The notes beneath the pieces are model-generated. The model was given only the letters and a program-made list of their open reading frames with translations. It was not told the DNA's origin and did no database searches. Below are positions 7,500-14,257 of a stretch of DNA of 14,445 nt, piece by piece. The position numbers and the translations under genes were made by a program. Position 1 is the first letter of the stretch; each line of letters opens with the position of its first letter. Source of the stretch: JANWYT01 sp034437555 (GTDB taxonomy: Bacteria; Chloroflexota; Anaerolineae; Aggregatilineales; Phototrophicaceae); assembly GCA_034437555.1 (NCBI GenBank), contig DAOTTQ010000083.1, positions 1-14,445 of the forward strand, read 5' to 3'.

Positions 7500-7518
7500 T
7501 ATACTATCGTATGATAGT
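7500..7518 (+). promoter_or_regulatory. Candidate -10 with overlapping dyad before the membrane-protein gene
   Basis: TATACT (7500-7505) is a plausible -10 element. It is overlapped by a perfect dyad, ACTATC-GTAT-GATAGT (7503-7518), which would cover the promoter and the start site and so is placed like a repressor operator. No convincing -35 is seen. The AAGGAGG ribosome site and GTG start follow about 45 nt downstream. Confidence 0.4.
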
Positions 7519-7562
7519 GTCGGCACGTTTTTAGTGGGCTATATCTCTTTCAAGGAGGGACT

Positions 7563-8621
7563 GTGAACATCATCCACACCCAAGCCACCGACAAGCAAAG
7601 CACCAATTGGGGCATCATCTTTAGTGTGATTGCTTGCTTGGCAATTTTATTATTAGGCACGTGGCAACTGCAATTTGAACTGGCAGAACGACCAGAGGGA
7701 GCAACGTTCTTTTATCAGTGGCAACTGGCAAACCCGACGTTTCTTTCGCAAGCGTCCGCCTGGTTGGGCTTTGGCTTCCACCAATTGCTCATTTGGCTAA
7801 CGATTTGGTGGGCAATCGAAAAATCGCCCCGCACCTATACCAGCACGCTTCGCCCCGTTAATGTGGTGTCGCTCATCATCAATGCGGTGTTTATTTTGTT
7901 GCACTACATTCAAACCGCCGTCTTTTATGATGGTATCGCCCAAGACTTGCCCAGCTGGACAGCGCAAGGCACGGTTATCATGATGCTGTTTATGATTTTG
8001 GCAATGGAAAACCGCCGTCGTGGGCTGTTCTTTGGTAAAAAAGTGCCATTCCGCCAAGAATTTTATCGCTGGATACGCGATTATCATGGTTATGCCTTTA
8101 GCTTTGCCGTTATCTTTACGTTCTGGTTTCACCCGATGATTCCTACTTGGGGGCATCTCTTGGGCTTCTTGCACGTCATGTTTGTGATGCTACAAGGGTC
8201 ACTCATGTTCACCAAGATGCACCTTAACAAAACGTGGATTGTGCTTAACGAACTCATCGTGTTGCCCCATGCAGCGTTAATTGCTATCAATCAAGGCGGT
8301 AACTTGGTGTATATGTTTGCGCTGGGTTTCTTGGTGATGTTTGTGGTGACGCAAATGCACGCCTTTAAGCTCTCAAGGGCGGTAAAGTGGGGCGTGTACA
8401 TTAGCTTCTTGGCGTTGATTGTGATTGTATATGGTTTCTATCGCCGACCCTTTGAAGCCAATGAGGTGATACGTATTCCAGCCATTGAATACTTGTTGGT
8501 GTTTGTCACGTATGGGGTGTGGTGGGCGTATGCCAAAGTAACTGGCGGACTTAATCGCCCCGACCACCGAAGCAAACGCGCTATTCCACAAGAAGCCCAA
8601 CCCGACTTTATTTCATCATAG
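7563..8621 (+). CDS. Polytopic membrane protein, about 10 helices, histidine-rich, function unknown
   Basis: I do not recognise this 352-residue protein. It has about ten hydrophobic segments (near 18-38, 64-87, 99-122, 133-149, 174-193, 197-217, 224-244, 249-268, 275-294 and 307-325) and a short polar tail. Histidines lie in or at the edge of several helices: H73, H114, H175, H190, H198, H204, H236 and H266. That pattern occurs in membrane haem or metal proteins such as ferric-reductase-like or cytochrome b families, but I see no specific signature, so a redox role is only a suggestion. The GTG start at 7563 has a perfect AAGGAGG 4 nt upstream, which supports this unusual start and suggests strong translation. 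The gene is monocistronic and convergent with the GNAT gene. Confidence 0.8.
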   Translation: MNIIHTQATDKQSTNWGIIFSVIACLAILLLGTWQLQFELAERPEGATFFYQWQLANPTFLSQASAWLGFGFHQLLIWLTIWWAIEKSPRTYTSTLRPVNVVSLIINAVFILLHYIQTAVFYDGIAQDLPSWTAQGTVIMMLFMILAMENRRRGLFFGKKVPFRQEFYRWIRDYHGYAFSFAVIFTFWFHPMIPTWGHLLGFLHVMFVMLQGSLMFTKMHLNKTWIVLNELIVLPHAALIAINQGGNLVYMFALGFLVMFVVTQMHAFKLSRAVKWGVYISFLALIVIVYGFYRRPFEANEVIRIPAIEYLLVFVTYGVWWAYAKVTGGLNRPDHRSKRAIPQEAQPDFISS

Positions 8622-8676
8622 CCTGCCTATAGAGAACGCGCCTCTGTTTGCACCTCATGCAAAACAAACCTCACCC

Positions 8677-8710
8677 TAAGTCCCTCTCCAAAAATTTAGA
8701 GAGGGACTTA
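8677..8710. repeat. Perfect 12-bp stem-loop in the convergent intergenic region
   Basis: TAAGTCCCTCTC (8677-8688) and GAGAGGGACTTA (8699-8710) are exact inverse complements around a 10-nt A/T-rich loop, preceded by CCTCACCC. It resembles the short dispersed hairpin repeats of Chloroflexota and cyanobacteria. The plus strand continues with A-runs rather than T-runs, so it is not a standard terminator for the gene upstream. Confidence 0.6.
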
Positions 8711-8756
8711 AAAAGCCCAAAAAGCGCATTAAAAACAGGGTTTTTATAAAAAAGAA

Positions 8757-8800
8757 CCCCATTTCTCCAAGAATTGGGGATGGGGGCAGGGGGATAGGGG
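8757..8800 (+). repeat. Hairpin plus four-tract G-quadruplex motif
   Basis: CCCCATTTCT (8757-8766) pairs with AGAATTGGGG (8770-8779, one mismatch) around a 3-nt loop. Its last G-tract opens a series of four tracts of 4, 5, 5 and 4 G (8776-8779, 8782-8786, 8789-8793, 8797-8800) separated by AT, CA and ATA. The series fits a four-tetrad quadruplex with very short loops. It lies in the 218-bp gap between convergent genes (8622-8839), which otherwise shows only the 8677-8710 stem-loop and a small TTTGCA/TGCAAA hairpin near 8648-8663. Confidence 0.7.
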
Positions 8801-8839
8801 TTTTGTCCTTAAGCACTGAATCGTTAAACAGCCCGTGTG

Positions 8840-9397
8840 CTAGGTTTGCCATTCGCTTTCTAGCACACTAAACGTTAAAGCATCCCACCATCGCTCTTGA
8901 AAAAAGAAGGCTTCGCGGTGGTGGGCTTCCTGTGTCATGCCCAATTTTTGCGCTACCCGTATGCTGGCAACATTCTCTTTTACAATGTCGGCGGCAAAAA
9001 CGCGGTGCATTTCTAGCTGTGTAAACGCAAAGTTCACCATGCCCCGCGTGGCTTCTGTGCAATAGCCCATGCCCCAATTGTTGGGATGAAACGAATACCC
9101 CACTTCTGCTTGGCGGTGCAGGCTATCGCGGATGGTAATATGCACGCTCCCTAACAGGGTTTGGGGCGCGTTTTTATGCACCACCCCCACATAAAAATAC
9201 TCTCTCGGAAAGTCTTTTTGCGTCTGCACAATCCACTCTAAAATGCCCTGAAATTCAAATTGCGTGCGCTTGGGGTCGGGGTCATATTTACTGTGGCGTG
9301 GGTCTTGGCTAAAGCTCCAAATAGCATGGGCATCTTCGGGCATCAGTTCGCGGATAATCAGGCGTTCTGTGGTAAAGTGTACCATGTTGTTTATCAC
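8840..9397 (-). CDS. GNAT-family N-acetyltransferase, RimJ/RimL type
   Basis: This 185-residue protein opens with the RimJ/RimL hallmark TERLIIREL (10-18), followed by the acidic segment and the SQDP turn. The acetyl-CoA site region is EVGYSFHPNNWGMGYCTEA (98-116); NWGMGY fills the place of the usual Q/R-x-x-G-x-G/A pyrophosphate loop. HRVFAADIVKENVASIRVAQ with KLGM (131-154) is the conserved end of the fold. Members acetylate N-termini of ribosomal proteins, or amino groups of antibiotics and small molecules; the target cannot be read from the sequence. The GTG at 9397 has AAAGG at good spacing, whereas the in-frame ATG at 9385 would leave that site about 17 nt away, so I keep the GTG. The gene is divergent from the EcsC-like gene. 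Confidence 0.88.
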   Translation of the reverse strand: MINNMVHFTTERLIIRELMPEDAHAIWSFSQDPRHSKYDPDPKRTQFEFQGILEWIVQTQKDFPREYFYVGVVHKNAPQTLLGSVHITIRDSLHRQAEVGYSFHPNNWGMGYCTEATRGMVNFAFTQLEMHRVFAADIVKENVASIRVAQKLGMTQEAHHREAFFFQERWWDALTFSVLESEWQT

Positions 9398-9459
9398 GTC
9401 TACCTTTCTTTATCACACAAGGGGTATGAAACAACGGCACGCGCTTTTACGTATTCTTA

Positions 9460-9465
9460 ATTATA
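9460..9465 (-). promoter_or_regulatory. Candidate -10 box for the GNAT gene
   Basis: On the minus strand this is a perfect TATAAT, about 62 nt before the GTG start. It is preceded by TGCC, so it is one base off an extended -10, and no clear -35 is seen. The plus-strand promoter for the large operon must lie in the same 93-bp gap, but I cannot pick one with confidence. Confidence 0.35.
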
Positions 9466-9490
9466 GGCAAAATGTAAAGGACGGCGTACC

Positions 9491-10312
9491 ATGTCTTTAG
9501 AACAACAATTGGCAGATGCCATTGTACTAGGCTTTGAAGAACTAGGCGGTGACCCCCAAATCGCCATCAAGAACGCGCTGTATCACCGCACCGTAGATAG
9601 CTGGATACAACAAGAAACCGCCAAAACCGCCATTGCAGGGGGCGCAGAAATGGCGATTCCCGGCTTGCACGCGCTCACCATTCCCGCAGGCATTAGCTAC
9701 CTGATGCACAAAATGGCGTATATTACGTGGGGCATTGGCACACTAAAGGGCGCGTTTGTGGTAGAAACCAACGCCTATAGTGACCTACGCAACATCTTAA
9801 CGTTGTGGGCAAATGGGGGCTATTACAACAGTAGCTTGCTGGATTACATTGCCATAGACCGCGAAGCCTATGTATACGCCCTAAGCACAGAAGGCTATGC
9901 GCTGGTCAAAGGCTTATCCGAAAGCCCCCGTGACGACACGATGGCGGACACATGGCGCGTGCTGTATGAAATTGCTACCGAATTTAGTGAAGATGAACGC
10001 GCACAAACCCAGTTAAAATCGGTGGTGAGCAAACAAGCCGTAGCAGACGGGTTGGCAGTGGCACGCGCCCGCGCCCAAATCCCACACGGTGAAACCCTTC
10101 GTAACCCCATAGAACGGCGCATTGGCTCTAAGCTGGCGTTACGGCTTGCCACACAGCTTAGTTTGCGCGTGCCAGCGCGTTTTGTGGTGGGCTTTATCCC
10201 CATTGCTGGCGCAATCGTCAACGCCTTCTTTAATGCACAGACCCTTCAAAGTGTGGCGGGGTGTGCCGTAAAATACTACGAAAATCGGATACAGATAGCG
10301 GACTTAGCATGA
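9491..10312 (+). CDS. EcsC-like protein
   Basis: This is a 273-residue protein with two amphipathic hydrophobic regions. The first (about 46-82: IAGGAEMAIPGLHALTIPAG, then ISYLMHKMAYITWGIGTL) matches the Gly/Pro-rich start of EcsC-family domains, and ETNAYSDLRNIL (92-103) fits the position after it. The C-terminal part (RIGSKLAL, then VGFIPIAGAIVNAFFN at 223-238 and VKYYENR) matches the characteristic EcsC ending, with a 'PxxGAxxNAxF' turn and a final helix. EcsC is named after the third gene of the Bacillus ecs operon; its biochemical role is not established, and most members are peripheral or monotopic membrane proteins. The ATG at 9491 has AAAGGA about 10 nt upstream. The stop overlaps the next start (ATGA), so it is probably translated together with the HAD phosphatase. 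The family call is moderate. Confidence 0.6.
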   Translation: MSLEQQLADAIVLGFEELGGDPQIAIKNALYHRTVDSWIQQETAKTAIAGGAEMAIPGLHALTIPAGISYLMHKMAYITWGIGTLKGAFVVETNAYSDLRNILTLWANGGYYNSSLLDYIAIDREAYVYALSTEGYALVKGLSESPRDDTMADTWRVLYEIATEFSEDERAQTQLKSVVSKQAVADGLAVARARAQIPHGETLRNPIERRIGSKLALRLATQLSLRVPARFVVGFIPIAGAIVNAFFNAQTLQSVAGCAVKYYENRIQIADLA

Positions 10313-10986
10313 AACTTCTTTTGTTTGATATTGACGGCACGCTTCTCATTAGCAAGGGTTTGGGGCGTGAAGCAAAATCGCGGGCAATCCGCGAAGTGTA
10401 TGACGTTAGCGTAGACGTACACAATCACCCGTTTGGGGGCAAAACCGACTGGCAAATTTTGAACGAAGTGCTTGTGCCACAGGGCATTACTTCGGCACAT
10501 ATTGGCGAGCGCATGGACGACTATCAGCAGGTGTTTTCGCGTCACATGCGCTCACTTGCCCCAGAATACCCCGCTACCCCCTTAGAAGGCGCACATGACC
10601 TGATTGCCATGTTACGCGCCCGCACCGACCTCTTGCTAGGGTTAGTGACGGGTAACACGCACGCCACCGCACCCATTAAGCTACAAAGCGCGGGCTTTGA
10701 CCCGTCATGGTTTAAGGTGGGGGCGTATGGCAACGAAAGCCACAACCGAAACGACTTGCCTCATTTGGCATTGCAACGCGCCATCACCCTAACAGGGAAA
10801 ACCATTTTGCCCCACGATGTCATCGTCATTGGCGACACGGTGGCAGACGTAGACTGTGCGCGGGCTTTGGGCGCGGTGGCGGTGGTGGTTCTCACAGGCT
10901 TTGAGGACAAGCAAACCCTGCTAGATAGCAAACCCGACTATGTGCTAAACACCCTACAAGAGTTTATGATAGAGGTAGGGATTTAG
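10309..10986 (+). CDS. HAD-superfamily phosphatase (phosphoglycolate phosphatase-like)
   Basis: This 225-residue protein carries all the HAD motifs: motif I DIDGT (D7 the nucleophile, D9 the acid/base), motif II TGN in GLVTGNTHA, a candidate motif III Lys in IKLQSAGF, and motif IV GDTVADVDCA with the metal-binding aspartates. A small helical cap between motifs I and II places it with phosphoglycolate phosphatase-like enzymes (Gph type), which remove phosphate from small metabolites; the substrate is not readable. The ATG at 10309 overlaps the stop of the EcsC-like gene (ATGA) and begins exactly at the first beta-strand. An upstream in-frame GTG at 10261 would add 16 residues with no homology character. 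The flippase gene follows after 24 bp. Confidence 0.88.
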   Translation: MKLLLFDIDGTLLISKGLGREAKSRAIREVYDVSVDVHNHPFGGKTDWQILNEVLVPQGITSAHIGERMDDYQQVFSRHMRSLAPEYPATPLEGAHDLIAMLRARTDLLLGLVTGNTHATAPIKLQSAGFDPSWFKVGAYGNESHNRNDLPHLALQRAITLTGKTILPHDVIVIGDTVADVDCARALGAVAVVVLTGFEDKQTLLDSKPDYVLNTLQEFMIEVGI

Positions 10987-11010
10987 CATGTAGGGCTAAA
11001 AGAGGGCGAC

Positions 11011-12372
11011 ATGGCACTGCAAAAGACGCTAACAAGGGCAAGAGACTATCTCTTTAGTCGCCCTGATGTGCAAAAGCTCATCACCAATACAGGATGGCTG
11101 TTCTTTGAGAGTGTCTTTAGGCTGGTGATTTCGGTCTTGGTGGGGGCGTGGGTTGCACGCTACTTAGGCACAGAGCAATTTGGCAAGCTCAATCTTGCTG
11201 TAGCTTATCTCGCCATTCTTACGCCCATTGTACGGCTAGGGCTAGATAGCATTGTCGTACAACGCATTGTCAACGAAGGCGAGGATAACCCCAAGCAAAC
11301 GGGCGTTATCTTAGGCACAGCGTTTGCTTTACGGCTTTTTACGTCCCTGTTACTGGCAATTCCCCTCTTGTTCATTGTCTATTCGCTTAACGATGGTGAC
11401 TTGCTCCTCACTGCGCTCTCGGCATTATTGGCGTTTGGGCTAGTCTTTCAGTCTTTAGAGGTGGTCACGTTTTGGTTTCGCTCACAGGTCAACGCTAAAA
11501 GTACGGTCATCGGGCATAACATCAGCCTAACGATTGTGTCGCTTCTTAAAGTGCTTGCTATTCTTACCAATGCGCCCCTCATGATGTTTGGCGTGCTGTA
11601 TGCGCTGGATGTCATTTTATACATGCTGTTTATCTGGCTTATTTACCAGCGTCACCAGCGCAAATACGTTACCACGCCTCCGCGTTGGTCATTTAACGCA
11701 TCTTATGCGTGGGGGATGTTACGCCAAAGTGCGCCCCTTATTTTGGCGGGGTTGGCGGTATCGGTGTATATGCGTATTGACCAAATCATGCTAAGCCAAT
11801 TGTTGCCAAAAGGGGTTGCAGAAAGCGCGGTAGGGGTGTATTCGGTGGCAGTACGCATTTCTGAAATGTGGTACTTTATCCCTGGCGCGTTGGTGGTATC
11901 TACGTTTCCCGCGCTGTTAAAAAGCAAGAAAGAAAATGAAGAACTGTATCGTAAACGCCTACAACGCTTGTTTAACTTGGTGGTGTTGGTGGCTTATAGC
12001 GTTGCTCTCCCTATGACATTCTTGGCAGGAGTGATTGTGGATGTGCTTTATGGTGCAGAATACGCCGAATCTGTGTTACCATTAATTATCTTAACGTGGG
12101 CGGGGGTTTGGGTGTCATTGGGGCTGGTGCGCTCACAAGTGTATATTGCCGAAGGGGTTGCCTCATATTCCATGTGGGCAACGGTGGCAGGCGCGCTTGT
12201 GAACGTGATACTCAACTTTTGGCTTATTCCGCCGTTGGGAGCGTTAGGGTGCGCGATAGCAACCCTTATTTCACAGGTGATAGCGGCACATTTATCTACT
12301 TTTTTCACATCAAAAACGCGCTTTATCGCGCTGATGCAAACCAAGTCCGTTATTTATCCCAATCCGTTTTGA
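11011..12372 (+). CDS. Wzx-type polysaccharide / O-unit flippase (MOP superfamily)
   Basis: This is a 453-residue membrane protein with about 12-14 hydrophobic helices. The opening after a short cytosolic stretch, NTGWLFFESVFRLVISVLVG and then AWVARYLGTEQFGKLNLAVA, is the typical start of the polysaccharide-biosynthesis (Wzx/RfbX) branch of the MOP exporter superfamily, including the ARYLG-x-E-x-FG motif. The second half repeats the pattern with YMRIDQIMLSQLL and a C-terminal NFWLIPPLGALGCAIATLIS, a landmark of this family. Such proteins flip undecaprenyl-linked oligosaccharide units across the cytoplasmic membrane. GAGGG lies 6 nt before the ATG. It is followed 14 bp later by an FkbM methyltransferase and then glycosyltransferases, which fits a surface-glycan cluster. 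Confidence 0.9.
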   Translation: MALQKTLTRARDYLFSRPDVQKLITNTGWLFFESVFRLVISVLVGAWVARYLGTEQFGKLNLAVAYLAILTPIVRLGLDSIVVQRIVNEGEDNPKQTGVILGTAFALRLFTSLLLAIPLLFIVYSLNDGDLLLTALSALLAFGLVFQSLEVVTFWFRSQVNAKSTVIGHNISLTIVSLLKVLAILTNAPLMMFGVLYALDVILYMLFIWLIYQRHQRKYVTTPPRWSFNASYAWGMLRQSAPLILAGLAVSVYMRIDQIMLSQLLPKGVAESAVGVYSVAVRISEMWYFIPGALVVSTFPALLKSKKENEELYRKRLQRLFNLVVLVAYSVALPMTFLAGVIVDVLYGAEYAESVLPLIILTWAGVWVSLGLVRSQVYIAEGVASYSMWATVAGALVNVILNFWLIPPLGALGCAIATLISQVIAAHLSTFFTSKTRFIALMQTKSVIYPNPF

Positions 12373-12386
12373 GAGGGTTTTCAGAA

Positions 12387-13187
12387 ATGACGCAACAAGA
12401 AAAGCCACAAGTACGCTTTGCCAGATTCGTTGTTGGGTTAATCCCTGATGCGAAGTTTATTCACGACCTCGCCGTGATGTATGTGAGAAAGTATCACAAC
12501 TACTCTAACATAGATATGTACAAAAATGGCGAATATCGCTGGTTAAAGCAAGCCCTTACAGGAAAATCTTCGCCCGTTGTTTTTGATGTGGGCGCAAATG
12601 TAGGTCATTGGTCAAAAACTGTGCTAGAGATTGTTCCACAAGCAACAATTCATGCCTTTGAACCCTCGCCAACCACCTTCAAAATTTTGCTGTCTGCCGA
12701 ACTTTCTAGTAAAGTCGCCCTCAATAACTTTGCGTTGGGTGCAAGCCCTTCAACTTTGACGTTTTATGAATATGGGGATGCCCACGCGCACAATTCTTTT
12801 TTTCCACGCCACGATAAACCGCACCAAAGCACCAAAGAAATTGGCGTAGAGACGCTAGAGAGCTATTGCCAAAAGCACCAAATAGACCACATCGACTTCT
12901 TAAAAATTGACACCGAAGGCTATGACTTTCACGTTTTAAGGGGCGCGAAATCCCTCCTAGAAGCAGAAAAGATAGACTTTATTCAATTTGAGTATGGCGA
13001 CAACTATATTGATGCCCGCATCTTTCTGAAGGATATTTTTGATTTTGTGGTGGATTTGGAATATGACATTTACCGAATCATGCCAAAAGCCCTCAAACAT
13101 ATTCCCGTTTATCATGAAGCCCTTGAGGCATTTTCTTACTCAAACTACGCCATTGTGCATAAACGTTTTGCAAAAGAGCTAGTTTAG
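12387..13187 (+). CDS. FkbM-family S-adenosylmethionine-dependent methyltransferase
   Basis: This is a 266-residue soluble protein. Motif I is VVFDVGANVGHWS (64-76), the AdoMet-binding loop, with FEP (91-93) providing the acidic residue after beta-2. The FkbM signature FLKIDTEGYDFHVLRGA lies at 171-187, followed by FIQFEYGD (198-205). FkbM enzymes O-methylate hydroxyl groups and are common in glycan clusters, where they methylate sugars. The frame stays open back to 12096 inside the flippase gene, but the AdoMet fold needs only the part from the ATG at 12387, which has AGAGGG about 10 nt upstream and starts 14 bp after the flippase stop. Only 1 bp separates it from the next gene. Confidence 0.9.
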   Translation: MTQQEKPQVRFARFVVGLIPDAKFIHDLAVMYVRKYHNYSNIDMYKNGEYRWLKQALTGKSSPVVFDVGANVGHWSKTVLEIVPQATIHAFEPSPTTFKILLSAELSSKVALNNFALGASPSTLTFYEYGDAHAHNSFFPRHDKPHQSTKEIGVETLESYCQKHQIDHIDFLKIDTEGYDFHVLRGAKSLLEAEKIDFIQFEYGDNYIDARIFLKDIFDFVVDLEYDIYRIMPKALKHIPVYHEALEAFSYSNYAIVHKRFAKELV

Positions 13188-13188
13188 G

Positions 13189-14244
13189 ATGAAAAAGCTA
13201 AAGATATTTAGTGATACACCATATCACGATTCAAATGTCCCTTATACCGTCATGTTACACCCGTTTTGGGCAACCAAGGGCTTACGCTGGGAACCAAACG
13301 ATGCCATATACCAAGATTACAAAATACAGGGCAACCAATTTTTTGAAATGGTCAGCCTAGAAGATGCGGATTATTTGGTTGCGCCCGCAGCATGGGAAAA
13401 AAGCGCGAGGGCAAGAAGCCTGATTCAAGAGATGGCAAAGCACGCCAGCCCACAAAAGCCTATCATCACCTTCTTTTGGCACGATTCTGATGAAAACGTT
13501 CCTTTAGAAAACAGCATCGTTTTTAGAACGTCTTTTTACAAATCAAAGCAGAAACAACATGAATTTGCGATGCCGGCGTGGAGCAAGGACTTTTTAGAGT
13601 TATATAATAATGGACAACTAGTAGTACGCCAAAAACAAGAAAAACCGTCTGTGGGGTTTGTGGGATATGCCATGAGCAGACAGTCCGAAATTTATCAAAA
13701 CCTTAAGGATGTTCTACGTTATATAAAAGATGGCATTGAAGCAACAAACCAAAAGCGTGAACAGCGTAAATATCACATTTTTCGCAATAAAATATTGTCT
13801 AAGATAAAGACGAGCAAAAAGTTGGAAAAGAACTTTGTGATTCGAGAGCAGTTTCATGGGCGTTATACCGCAGAAAAACAAGAAGAATTTCAAAAAGAGT
13901 ATTACGATAACCTGATAAATAGCGACTATATTGTGTGCATGAGAGGGTCGGGAAATTTTTCTTATCGCCTATATGAAACGTTGTGCTGTGGCAGAATCCC
14001 TGTTTTTATAGATACCGATAGTGTTTTGCCCTATGATTTTTTAGCGGATTGGAAGCAGTATTGCGTTTGGATTGACCAAAGCGAGATAAATTCCATCGAA
14101 GATAAGATACTAGATTTTCACAATAGCCTTTCCAACGGACAATTTGTAGCACTTCAGAAAAAGTGTCGAGAATTTTGGAAAGATTATCTATCACCTACAG
14201 GGTTTTTCAGTCATTTATACCAACACTTTGACGATAAACTTTAA
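13189..14244 (+). CDS. Exostosin-like glycosyltransferase (GT47-type)
   Basis: This is a 351-residue soluble protein. The diagnostic block is INSDYIVCMRGSGNFSYRLY followed by ETLCCGRIPVFIDTDSVLPY (about 243-282), matching the C-terminal exostosin domain, where the G-x-x-x-R-x-x-E-x-x-x-x-G-x-I-P-V pattern forms the nucleotide-sugar site. The N-terminal half (DADYLVAPAAWE, then a region ending ITFFWHDSDE) fits the first lobe of a GT-B fold. Bacterial relatives sit in capsule, O-antigen and other surface-glycan loci; donor and acceptor are unknown. It starts 1 bp after the methyltransferase stop, so it is probably translationally coupled, and its own ribosome site is weak. The gene is clearly more A+T-rich than the upstream part of the operon (for example 20 of 60 bases G or C at 13741-13800). 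Confidence 0.8.
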   Translation: MKKLKIFSDTPYHDSNVPYTVMLHPFWATKGLRWEPNDAIYQDYKIQGNQFFEMVSLEDADYLVAPAAWEKSARARSLIQEMAKHASPQKPIITFFWHDSDENVPLENSIVFRTSFYKSKQKQHEFAMPAWSKDFLELYNNGQLVVRQKQEKPSVGFVGYAMSRQSEIYQNLKDVLRYIKDGIEATNQKREQRKYHIFRNKILSKIKTSKKLEKNFVIREQFHGRYTAEKQEEFQKEYYDNLINSDYIVCMRGSGNFSYRLYETLCCGRIPVFIDTDSVLPYDFLADWKQYCVWIDQSEINSIEDKILDFHNSLSNGQFVALQKKCREFWKDYLSPTGFFSHLYQHFDDKL

Positions 14245-14257
14245 GGAAACAGACTTC

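Noticed and set aside
10261..10308. GTG start giving a longer HAD phosphatase
   Set aside because: The 16 added residues have no HAD character. The ATG at 10309 places the first beta-strand at the N-terminus and makes an ATGA overlap with the preceding stop.
10982..11000. TTTAGC/GCTAAA hairpin between the HAD and flippase genes
   Set aside because: It has only 6 bp of A/T-rich stem and no T-tract, and it leads straight into the next ribosome site. It is unlikely to terminate the operon.
12096..12386. Upstream extension of the FkbM reading frame inside the flippase gene
   Set aside because: It overlaps the well-supported end of the flippase in another frame, shows no family character, and a good ribosome site precedes the ATG at 12387.
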